A program made the position numbers and the translations under genes. DNA of 25,966 nucleotides, taken from Paramacrobiotus richtersi. Its lineage: Eukaryota; Tardigrada; Eutardigrada; Parachela; Macrobiotidae. The stretch spans positions 1-25,966 of the forward strand of contig JAQGAU010000591.1 of the NCBI GenBank assembly GCA_034698045.1. Direction: 5' to 3'. Under the pieces are notes generated by a model. The model was not told the DNA's origin. It saw only the letters and a list, made by a program, of their open reading frames with translations, and made no database searches. This document shows positions 9,750 to 19,262 of this stretch, one piece after another (position 1 is the first letter of the stretch; the number at the start of each line of letters is the position of its first letter).

Positions 9750-10072
9750 CTATCTCTCCTTTTGGGATTCTCTGCAGGCGTCTCCGAGCTCAGTCGGACC
9801 TGAATTAATTTTTTTTCAATAGTGTCATACTTACAATTGTTAGATGTCATTACATACTTACAAAATATGAACATCGCCTGATTATAGAACCACATACCGG
9901 TGCCTTGTGAGCTCCATATCCATTCGATAATATTCTGTAAGGGGGTAACAGTTGCTATCCTCACCGCACCATAGCTCAGTGAACAGCGGATACCGTGAAA
10001 AGGAAAATATTTCAAAATAATATTACAAACAAATACAATAAAAGTAGCTATAAGGCAAGCTTTTGTTCACGC
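9750..10072 (-). CDS. Tentative gene end, possibly lectin-like fragment
   Basis: A reverse-strand frame reads GIRCSLSYGAVRIATVTPLQ and then EWIWSSQGTGMWFYNQAMFIF. It reaches a GTAAGT donor, and a 62-nt intron (9800-9861, ending AATTCAG) joins it in phase to CPTELGDACRESQKER and a stop at 9750-9752. The GA-R-A-V then W spacing loosely recalls a C-type lectin fold, but the domain would be incomplete. There is no ATG in the open frame upstream (it is open to about 10072), so the 5' exon is missing or the copy is dead. Without the intron the ORF would end in SRATTLGP at 9716. Confidence 0.25.
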
Positions 10073-11269
10073 CAGCGTGCAACTTAATGATACTTTTAAT
10101 TTTTCACGATTAATGTTTTAATTGTTTTCAGTTTTGCTTTTAATGGCACGTTTATTTTTCGAGTCTCACGCAAGAATAAACCACTGAAAAGCTTTAGATT
10201 TTCGAAAATTGTATTGTATTGGTGTATCTACACTTCAACTGAAGCACCTCCGTTTTACATTCGTAGCTGCATACTTCGGGCAAGAGTATATCGCAGTACT
10301 ATGTGGTCCTTTTGTGAAGCTAGTAAATCCACTGGAAAGGGAGGGGTGCTTGAATATCGCACATATGCACGATTTAGAAATTACGGAAATAAACAGCAAT
10401 ATTAATCTTGGTCTTTATTTCATTGCTAGGGGTACTGCAGTAGAATGCAGCGGAGCTAAGCCGTGCGAGTCTTTAGCTTTGGCGTCTGCGCGAAGCGTCC
10501 GCCGCCGATGCGTAGCAGACGAGCCTTTAAAAATTTTTCTGATTCATAAAGCATAAACAGCTCAGTGAATTCGACCAGACCGGAAGTCCCTACTGGGTCG
10601 TCTGCTGTCGTGTAATAATAATAATAAAATAAATGTGTCGAAAAAATCTATAAAATAGAATCTGCTATCAGGGTTATTCTTTCAAATGTAAAGTGTATGT
10701 AAGGGACCGCAGACTCTATCTTGCCAAGTACAATAAATACCATGTCCTGAGTACGTCAAGCGACACTGAATTGCGTGACCGTCTGTATCCCGCAGATAGA
10801 ATAGTGGAAAACTGCAGTAGCTATTCTTTAGGATCCTAGCATGAATTTTCGTGAGACGTTTGGCGTGACCTCGATCTTGCACCTAGTTAATTAAGCTACC
10901 CCAGTTGGACCTTGACAGAGTTCCTGAAGGGAATGCTTTAGTTGACTGGCCTTCCACACAGTTCGTTCTGAGACTGGTACTAATGGTTTTGGAAACATTG
11001 AGCACGTTACAAGTCTGAGCGCCATCCACCAAGCAACTACTTCACACTTTCATTAAATTAGTTTACAGGCATAAATGCTTAGTACTCCTTTTACCTTGAT
11101 GTAAAGATATCTTACTATTTTCTACTTATTAATGCACTACGAATTAAAATAGTTTGCGAAATTTCTCCCTGTTAGTACCAGAGATACTTTATATGAAATT
11201 ATAATTTAAATGCTAATTGAAACATCATGCTTCTGGTCCAAGCTTCATACTGTGACAGTAACACTACAG
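10073..11269. other. No firmly supported gene
   Basis: A 115-codon ORF at 10209-10556 has no recognisable features. A leucine-rich reading (VPEGNALVDWPSTQFVLRLV) sits at about 10908-11017 without start or splice sites, and might be an upstream exon of the pseudogene at 11270. A gtctgc/gcagac pair flanks 10485-10520. An AATAAT run lies at 10613-10636. Confidence 0.35.
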
Positions 11270-11540
11270 CAAGTTGCGGCTGGCCGAAGGCGCGCTTGTG
11301 GCTTGTGCAGAATATACTGCAATGTGATATTGGAGACCTTTGTCGTTCGATAGATCAGGCTACGTCTATGCAGAAACCGACAGCCACGGCCATGACCTCA
11401 ACGGTAACACGGACAGCGCGGACGTTGTTCTGTTACAGCGAATACGCGATCTCCCGAACCGGAGTTCCACATTCTTCTTCGTGCGCCACAAGCGGCATTA
11501 TCCAGGACCGTGTCGAACTTGCACATCATGTAGGCTGTAA
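11270..11540 (+). pseudogene. Exon with in-frame TGA; deaminase-like C-terminus
   Basis: After an ACTACAG acceptor ending at 11269, one frame reads KLRLAEGALVACAEYTAM, hits TGA at 11325-11327, and continues without a frame change as YWRPLSFDRSGYVYAETD to a natural-looking end at TAA 11538-11540. The last 40 residues contain ADVVLLQRIRD and then PGPCRTCTSC. An acidic helix followed by a PC-x2-C pair is the layout of nucleic-acid deaminase-like folds. The expected His-x-Glu is not there (the position reads SAD), so catalysis would be lost even if the homology is right. It is probably a decayed gene; the family call is weak. Confidence 0.35.
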
Positions 11541-12376
11541 TTTATGATGTGGACTGTGGTGGACAACGTGAAACATCTGGTCATACATGTATTTATCGAG
11601 TTATGTTGTTGTGCTTATGTATACCGTTACACCTCAAACGATATTATACAATGTCATCATGACGTAGCCAGTGACACTTTTAAACTAATTGGAAAATATC
11701 GCAGTATGCAGACTACACTTTGCTGTTTTCTGTGGAATCCGTACTGAAAATTGTTGCCTTCGGCTTAAACGTCAGCATGCTTACCCGCGACTATTTTAAT
11801 GTTGTTGGGCAATAACCAGGTGGACGGCCCGAATCACTAAACATACAGCCGTACTGGACCTTTCTATTAAGATTTTCGCCTGTGGACCTAATGTGGGCAT
11901 TGGGACTCTTTTTATGATGTGGGATGTGTATTTTAATTACATTGCAAAAATTGGTATTGTAAATATCCAAAATAAAAATGCAGCAACAGTAACGTGCACT
12001 CCGTCTTCGAAAGTTAAAACTGACTTTTTATGATAATAATTAATAACAAACTAGTTTATCGAATGTACGTATGGTGTTATAAACCAACTTTGAGTGGAAA
12101 AAATTCTCAACGACTGGCACCATGCAGTTACTATGTACCTGTGCCGTGAAAAACAACAAATCATTAATCAATTAATTGGGCTCAAATCAGTTGCAGTTAG
12201 TAAATGCATTTGAGGTGCATCTTGCCATTGAAGATTTTTTCGAACTTTTTCGTACTTCGCCAAATCATTCGTGTAAGCCAAATAACGGCTTTGCTACCTG
12301 ACGATTCTCTTCTGCCCCACGTGTCATCCTGGTCACGTCAAAATACGCCCGATTTTCTGTCATCTGTACGACTCAG
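11541..12376. other. No supported gene
   Basis: AT-rich; the ORF at 11544-11747 has no recognisable features. No repeats seen. Confidence 0.4.
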
Positions 12377-12519
12377 TACGAGGACATCGACATGCAACGC
12401 GCCACCCAGCACTGTGACTTACAGCACATGCTGACGAATGTTGTTTGTGTATCGTAATCGGGTGGCGCGCTGCATGTCGATGTGACGTAGGCGGCGCACA
12501 GCATGTCTATGTCCTCGTA
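12377..12519. repeat. Asymmetric inverted repeat: one left copy, two right copies
   Basis: The left unit 12377-12407 (tacgaggacatcgacatgc...) is matched in reverse complement by 12460-12482 (its inner 23 nt, one mismatch) and again by 12490-12519 (its outer 19 nt, one mismatch, plus a weaker ggcggcgc match). The right side is therefore a tandem pair of the roughly 30-nt unit, inverted relative to the left. The spacer is 52 nt. Confidence 0.85.
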
Positions 12520-13276
12520 GGGTTTCAGCGTCCCATTCTCGTTGTGTTGCAGTAAACACTTGTTTTCGTTAATTCGTTCGTCACAAACAACCTTGACCAT
12601 ATTGCTTAACCAAATTTTCTGGCGGTTATGCAGTTACGTTGGCCAATCATAAAACATCTTCGCTGTTACAACCATCAGTGGCAGCATCATTAACACGGTT
12701 GGAGCGGGGATTGGAGATTGGAAAACGGAGTGTTCGAGTTTGAGTTTTCTGGGATTGTCCCCGCGCTGCAAGATTAGCCAAATTGCTGTGTCACTGTGTC
12801 AGGGATATAATCCTTTAGACATTTGTGCAATCATTCAAAGCGTTGCCTTGGATGAACCTTCTAACTGGAATGCTGTTTTTTTTATATGCCATTATATATC
12901 GGAATGCAGGTAAAAGGCGTTGTGAAACTTGTGATAAAAATCCATTTTACACTAACTTACCTACCGAAGAAAAGACAAATTTCAAAGAAATAGCCGGAAC
13001 GAAAGACAGTCACAAGCAGATCACACCCAACTGCAGTGGCGCATTACGGCGCCATTTGTGATGTCCTTTCAGATTAAAACATTGACAGTTTGTCAGTTTC
13101 CGACGCTTAGACCGCATTTTTAAAGGAAACAAAACCCAGATATTAAACTATCTTTCTGGCCTGCCATGTTCCACACCGACAACACTTAGCTTAGCCCGCG
13201 TGGCGCCGTCCCCTCAACGAACCATTTCAGCAAAACCAAGGCTGAGAAAATGAACCACATCTTCATACTGAACTTC
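12520..13276. other. No supported gene
   Basis: A 78-codon ORF at 12825-13061 has one hydrophobic stretch but no start context or family features. The rest is stop-rich. Confidence 0.4.
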
Positions 13277-13760
13277 ACAATGTCAGACGACCTCTGCAGC
13301 CGCTATGCTATTTATCCTTCTCCTCCGACCTATTTGTAGAGATTCTCCAGTTTTTAGAATCTGCTGACCTCGTCAGGCAGCGCGGCGTATCCGCTCGGTG
13401 GGACGAGATTTTGAGCACGAACACTGTCTTGAAGCTCATCTGGGTGAGCCATCTGGGCATCTGGGCCACAAATATTCTTGCTATCCATATGTTCGGGATA
13501 CTCTGCACGCTGTGCCATTGGCCATGCATGATTAGGCTCGTCACAAAATCAGCTCGATGGATGAACATTGCGGCAAGCTTAAGTGTCGATACTTGTACGC
13601 AACAGAGCGTGGGAAAATCGCTGCAAATACTGGCGCATGTTGTTCGACATTTCGGCACCCCGTTGGCTGAAAAGCTCAGTGTGATCCTCTCCCAGGATAT
13701 TGTCCCATGCATTATTATCATTGCATTATTATCAAGAGTGCACAAACCTTTTGTCCAGGT
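13277..13760 (+). pseudogene. F-box gene copy, frameshifted and truncated
   Basis: The forward strand reads SDLFVEILQFLESADLVRQR and then WDEILSTN, matching LLVEIFQFLESSDRVLQR and WDEILST of the intact F-box protein encoded at 16205-18597. Downstream DTLHAVPLAM is in a different frame and an extra base returns to MIRLVTKSAR. Then CTQQSVGKSLQILAHVVRHF matches SRQNVGQSLQIVANVARHFG of the intact gene. There are thus at least two frameshifts, and the similarity ends near SQDIVP (about 13712). The unique N-terminal region, the C-terminal exon and any start are missing. A long reverse-strand ORF over the same bases is a shadow. Confidence 0.8.
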
Positions 13761-13886
13761 ATTGCGGGCGGATACTAAAGTCGTAAGCTGGATGTACAAC
13801 TCCCTTTCTCGGTGAATTTATTAGGCATTCTTGTGCATTCAGCTATTTCTGCATGCCTTCCTGATATCAGATATGGATGTATGGTT

Positions 13887-13963
13887 TTGGAATAAGGTTT
13901 TTATTTGTTTAGATTGTTTTATCTGGATACTAGTACGGCAAATGGGTAAACGGTAAACCAATA
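13887..13963 (+). repeat. Dispersed repeat, copy 2
   Basis: Same orientation and block order as 5591-5661 (ttggaat, T-run, agattgttttatct, gatac, agtacg, ccaataaa), with a small insertion near the end. Confidence 0.7.
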
Positions 13964-14193
13964 AAAGAAAACTGATCCTTTTGATGTATGGTTGGTTGTG
14001 ACTATTTTCTCAGACATTAAATATTGTCCCATAAGAGTTCTCGTATTTATCAGCAGTTTTATTGCATATTTACTACGTTTGATTGCTTTTCCTTGCCGCA
14101 TTTCTCTTCCTTTTATTTCAAGCAAAACAGCACAGAACTGAGCATTGTGTACGAGGCGGTTTGCATAATGCTCAGAAAGCGGTCTAACCAAAA

Positions 14194-14845
14194 TTAAATA
14201 AAGGGTACCGCTATAGGCACCCCCATACACCCCGTTTTACTATAGGCACCCCCATTGCACCCCGAATCGCTATAGGCACCCTTTTTCAATTACGATAACT
14301 GCAACGAGTCGCTTCTGACATGCTTATTATCGCTATAATTAATGTTCATGAATATTTGCACTAAACTAGTACCTAGCGTATCGTCGTAATATTATGTCAT
14401 ATCGGCTACTTTGCTTTTGCAGTAGTTGAAAATGAGCTCCAGATCGCCATCACCTGTTGTGATGACTTGGTAGTAAATTGCTAGACAGGGCTGAAAATGA
14501 CCTAGAAAAAAACCGCTTGCGAATACGCTGAGCTTCAACGCTAACTGCCAACTCCGATGCCAACTTCAACGATTTATGCCGCTAATTAGGATCCTTGCCG
14601 AGAGGGCATCCAGATTCATTAAGTCTGATGTTCAGAATAAATGCAAAGTTTAGCATACCGGCACAGCTTCCTGCTAGCAGGGAACTTAATCTCTTAATTA
14701 ATCTAAAATTTTTTAATTAATTCAAAAGGGGTGCCTATAGTAAACGGGGTGCGAAAAGGGTGCCTATAGTAAACGGGGTGCGAGAAGGGGTGCCTATAGT
14801 AAACGGAAGTGAAAGGGGGTGCCTATAGCGATTTCCTTAAATAAA
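14194..14845. mobile_element. 634-bp non-autonomous element with tandem-unit inverted ends
   Basis: The left end (14203-14286) and right end (14724-14836) are inverted copies built from a 29-30-bp unit whose core is CTATAGGCACCCC. Core starts are 14211, 14240 and 14270 on the left, and on the reverse strand four copies cover 14735-14828. The unit also carries a GCACCCCGTTTA block. The 437-bp middle has no gene. A 9-bp direct repeat, TTAAATAAA, lies immediately outside at 14194-14202 and 14837-14845, and the element then starts and ends with GG...CGCTATAGG. A 9-bp duplication with long inverted ends would fit a Mutator-type element; a fold-back element is the alternative. The duplicated sequence is AT-rich, so chance cannot be excluded. 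Confidence 0.7.
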
Positions 14846-15013
14846 ACACCCGAAAACCACAGTCCGTGGACCGCGGCGCACACGATTCGGTAAGAATGAT
14901 GAAAAAAACACACATACAGTATTCCAAATTCCACCAGAACGATAAGACAGAGTAGATAAGGACCAAAGCAATCTCTCGGACGCAAGTTTGTCTACCGTTT
15001 AGGCCTAACTGCA

Positions 15014-15226
15014 TCAGTTAATGTCAAGGACAAAATGTTGACATTTCGTGAACCGATGCAGCAGATGCAAAGTAACCTTCGTAAGGAAGTGGACATTGAC
15101 ACGTTCCAAGGCGGCGTCTCCAAAGGGAGAAAATGACATTCCGCGGTAGCGCACACCATCACGCGGATCCACGGTTTGGGAGATGTGCAGGATCTGCAAT
15201 GCGCGCAGCGTGTCAGCCAATCTTGT
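15014..15226 (-). CDS. Possible exon of an unknown gene
   Basis: This reverse-strand frame reads LADTLRALQILHISQTVDPR and then GVRYRGMSFSPFGDAALERV, NVHFLTKVTLHLLHRFTKCQ and HFVLDIN before a stop at 15014-15016. The composition and the absence of stops in a fairly GC-rich block suggest true or former coding sequence. An AAACAAG just upstream could be the acceptor, but no matching upstream exon was found in 15227-16000. The block does not align with the F-box protein nearby. Family unknown; it may be a fragment. Confidence 0.35.
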   Translation of the reverse strand, partial: TRLADTLRALQILHISQTVDPRDGVRYRGMSFSPFGDAALERVNVHFLTKVTLHLLHRFTKCQHFVLDIN

Positions 15227-16204
15227 TTTTTACACAGAGCTGAAAGCATAAACTGAACCACTACAGTACAATCAGAATTTAACTGTACTGCGACATCGTA
15301 GAAAAGTTTTACATGTCGGTAAAGCGAAATTACCGAAAGTTTGTACTGTTCAAGCGACGCTGTAGCCGACACAAAACTGGACAAGGACCGAATTCAACGA
15401 TAATATAAAACAGGTAGAAGTATGTACAGTACTTTATCCGACATACTCTACACATCTTATCTGAACGGTCAAAACCACCGTGTGTAAAGCCACGACCGAC
15501 CGACAGTCCTTGCATTGGTGGTTTGACTTGTCCCTTTCAGCCGGTTGCTGACATCGCGAACAAATTGCTGTACTTCCGAGAGTTTTTTTAGAAAAGCTGG
15601 TGATTTTTCACTCTGCGGTTAAATGTTGATTCGGTGAACAAATTTTGCTGCTCAAGCATTTTAGCGAATGTTATAAAAATACCGACATTTTACACATCTT
15701 GAATCAGATCGAATCGGTTGTTGTTCTGAATAAGTTTTGAAATTATTGAAATAATTTGTACTCGTAATGTTTTCTCAGCAACGGTGCCATTTATGTATAC
15801 GTTTACATTCTTTGCTCTTATGTTATGTATACATTTTTTTTCAACACTGTACATATTGACAAGAGGGCCACAGAAGTAGCGACAAACTGCGGAAAGTGCA
15901 CTGTCAGATCGTGGACGCGAACGTTTCAAAGAAAAAGTACATACAGTATGTCGGCGTGGCAGTAACGTCGCATACTCCTAATAATTACAACAGACGTTTC
16001 ATATGTACTTACTACTGTACATAACGCGCAACATACTATATCTGTATATCATCGCAGCGCCTTCACGCGAAAACACGTTAAACAAATTCCGTGTCAAACA
16101 ACGACTGATTAATTACGGTTGTCACAAAACTAAAGCCAATATTTAACTATCGTCCAAATCTCCTTCTTCATTGGTAACCCGTAACCGCGCATGCAGGGTT
16201 GGAA
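15227..16204. other. No supported gene
   Basis: AT-rich; small ORFs (15330-15515, 15690-15929, both minus) have no recognisable features. This is also the 3' flank of the F-box gene, in which I did not find a convincing AATAAA on the reverse strand. Confidence 0.35.
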
Positions 16205-18597
16205 TCATTCGTCCTGATTGGATGTTTCCAACGGAAGCTGAATTCCGCTGCTAGGCTTGGGCATTTTTGCAGACAGCGCCCACAACGTCAACCGTGACAG
16301 ACGGCGAACGTCCAGTTCACATGATTTCTTGTTCGTCAGCTCGTCGGCTCGGTACAGCGTGGACTGTGCAGACGCGCGTGGATCGGGCATTTGAAACTCG
16401 GCCAACACCTGCAAGAGTATTCATATTAATAAGGGCCAAGTGGATTATGGTAGAACGTACATGCGCGCCTGGCTTCATAGTTAACATCCCGGAGCCATTC
16501 ACGGAAGAACGACATACAGTACTAAGAACCGGGATCGCATTCCGAGAAATTCCGATTGAAGTGTAGTCTTGCACACGGGCGCAATAACTCATATTTTAGC
16601 ATTTATGAGTATATCATTTTCAGTCTATGTCCAAATTACCTTCTTATGATACTACAAGGACCAGTTACGCAGACAAATGAATATTATACGTTGTACATAT
16701 TATGTAGTATGCTATTGCGAAGTTTATATTACTTTTTGCCGGTTAAAAATCGATTCTCCGCACTCCGTGCTATCGCTTGCTTTATGAGCTACTGTATTCA
16801 AACTCAGATAGTATCGACCGATCCAATGAGCTAAAGTACAGATAACCCAGAACTCGATATCCTACGGGAAACAGACGAGCGCGACTGGTGAACCCACACC
16901 GTTCTCTTGCGCCTTGAAGCTAATCTCTCTAATTTAGTAGCACTCACACGCTGCACATGATCGTTGTCGATTCGCGCGGACAGCCACAGTGAGATCGCCT
17001 CCAGATCCGTTGCGGGAACGTTGCTATCCAACATCTCCCAGAGATCTGCCTGCAGATTGGGTACAGCGAATTTCATCGATCCGGTCTGTAGTGGAACAAT
17101 GGTCGGCCCTGCAGAATGGCGCGTAACAAACCGGTGGTAGAATACGCAGTCTTTCCACACCAGCGAATCACAGAAGAGCGCCAAGTTGCTGCACAGGTTA
17201 GCCACGTCTTCCACACTGTCTTGCAGCGGGATCGGATCTAGCCCAGGGAAAATATGCTGAGAGACGACCACGTTCAGTTTTCCACCGCACGGAATGCCGA
17301 AATGTCGAGCAACATTCGCCACTATTTGCAGCGATTGTCCCACGTTCTGCCGCGAACAGCTGTCGTAATCTGCCGCAATAATTAACGATCGGGTTGCTTT
17401 TGTGACGAGGTTTATCATGGCCAATGGCACAGCGTGCAAACTATCCCAGACAGACCACTGGCAGGGGCAATCGTAAGGACGCTTGAGGCTCACCCAGACG
17501 TCCTTGAAGACAGCTTTTGTGCTCAAAATCTCGTCCCAATGGGGGGATACGCGGCGCTGCAGGACACGGTCAGAAGATTCCAAAAACTGGAATATCTCCA
17601 CAAGTAGGTGAGCGGGTAAGGATGCCAAATAGGGCCGCTGCACAGATGCTGATTGATCATCCGCTAACACAGCCACAGGCGCCTGCGTGAAGAATCTGCC
17701 AGACCACACTAACCCTTCCTCCCGACACTCCTCCATGCGGAGCTCATTACTGTCCAGGCAGTGTTTCTAAAAACGACGAGCATTACAACCACAAGATACA
17801 GCAAGAAAACCGTAAAAATAAATTTTCGTATGCTATGGCGTTTGTGCGAGCATTAAGACACCAACTTAATTTAATTACAAAAACCGTATTACTTTATGGT
17901 ATGGAGTACTGTTCGTTCTGCTGTTGTCTTTGAAATTCCGCTGTATATTCCAGTAAATACGTACCAGATCAGGGGGTGAAGGCTCTAGCGGGGTTGTAAG
18001 ATACTCGGCATTCCCGTCTCGAATGCGCGTCAGAAAGACACTGTCTAGTTCGCCCAAATCCAGGGCGCACATCTTCCACAACGGAGAGAATTCCGAGAAC
18101 TGCGAAGCATACTGTTCGGGTACCGGACACGATCCGATCTCAAATTCACTTTTCTCAACAACATCCCCGTACCCGTTATCCGGCACTCTTCGAATTTGGA
18201 ATGTGTGCACAATCTCCTTCGTCACATGACCGTCTAGCTCGAGCTCCACTTCGACCAGTCGAGGCGGCAGCAGACTGATTACAGGATCCATAAGCTTGGC
18301 AGGAACCCAGGTGAAGGGCAGATCGTTGCGGATTCGCACGAGTGCCTCTGCCTTGTCAGTGTTGCCGATCTCGACGTCAGATATCCAACAGTGAAACACC
18401 AGGCCATATTGCACGATGCGAGGCGCTTGTCCCTTGCAGAGAAAGTCCACCAAAAGCCCGTTCTCTGCTGCGCCCCTTACTAGACCATGCTGAAGCCGTC
18501 CTTGATTGTCTAGCACATCAACAACATTGGCGAACTGAAAATGCTCCCATAAATAGAATTTCTGAAACGATAGATACCGAATACTGGGGCATGCCAT
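16205..18597 (-). CDS. F-box protein, 551 aa, three exons
   Basis: Exons on the reverse strand are 18597-17965, 17766-16948 and 16408-16205, all joined in phase 0. Introns are 198 nt (GTACGT..TTTTTAG) and 539 nt (GTGAGT..TTGCAG). ATG 18597 is the only start, as an in-frame TAA lies five codons upstream. Residues 1-70 contain VVDVLDNQGRLQHGLVRG and ENGLLVDF, an alternating strand pattern that could be a small barrel. The F-box is at about 259-300 (SLPAHLLVEIFQFLESSDRV, then WDEIL). F-box proteins bind Skp1 and recruit substrates to SCF ubiquitin ligases; the substrate here is unknown. Residues 485-551 (VLAEFQMPDPRAS, DVRRLSRLTLWALSAKM) end the protein. From memory this architecture is a large tardigrade family. 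A broken copy lies at 13277-13760 in opposite orientation. Confidence 0.85.
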
Positions 18598-19262
18598 AGT
18601 TACACCGTTTTAAGTTTACACCTGTAAACATTTAATTTCGTATGAGTAACGAAAGGTACGAGAAAGGCAAATTGAAATTTTCTACGATCTTATGATAATT
18701 TCGATTGCATTGACGGCATGGACGGTCGGATGACTAACAGTGACTCATACACATGCACATGGACGTGCTTGTGGGCGTAATTTGAGCATTTGAGTCTGCC
18801 TGTATGTATGTATCTCTCTGCCTGTCTGTATGTATGTCTGTCTGCCTGTCTGCGAAAACTTCTTCACAGTTCTTACATGCTCTTGCATGTAAAGGTCAAC
18901 CCTTTGCCGATGTTCAGAACGTTGTTGTTTGTTTTTATATTGCGTTTTAACGTCCATTACAATTAGTGAAAGACACTGCTCGAGATAACAGACTGACAGT
19001 TCACAACGCCAAAAAAGGCAGCGTTCATAGCAAAGAAAAATATTCAGTATGGATAAACCGCTCCGTCGAACGCAGATCTTTCCATTCGACTTTAAAAATG
19101 TGTATGAAAACTCTGAACCACCATATTCCACATTAAATTCCACACCATATTCCACACAGAAACTAAATTAAAGAAGATTAATAAAGTACATTAACGCTAA
19201 TGTGCTCGTTCGCGAGAAAGTGGTTGCCGCTTTGTGAGTGTCGGGGCAAGTGCTCAAAAGCC
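18598..19262. other. 5' flank of the F-box gene; simple repeats
   Basis: This contains the upstream side of the F-box start, the microsatellite at 18795-18853 and a short accatattccaca repeat near 19122-19158. The 136-codon reverse-strand ORF here (18745-19155) partly translates the microsatellite and is not credible. Confidence 0.4.
18795..18853. repeat. Microsatellite of CTGC/CTGT and TATG units
   Basis: Interleaved tctgcctgt and atgtatgtat units run over about 60 bp. Confidence 0.85.

Noticed and set aside
13308..13799. 163-codon reverse-strand ORF
   Set aside because: It lies over the forward F-box pseudogene, whose translation matches the intact F-box protein; the reverse reading is a shadow.
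14203..14836. CRISPR-like reading of the 29-30-bp tandem units
   Set aside because: There are no variable spacers. The units are contiguous, inverted between the two ends, and the host context is eukaryotic.
18745..19155. 136-codon reverse-strand ORF
   Set aside because: Much of it is translated CTG/TATG microsatellite and AT-rich flank, with no family features.
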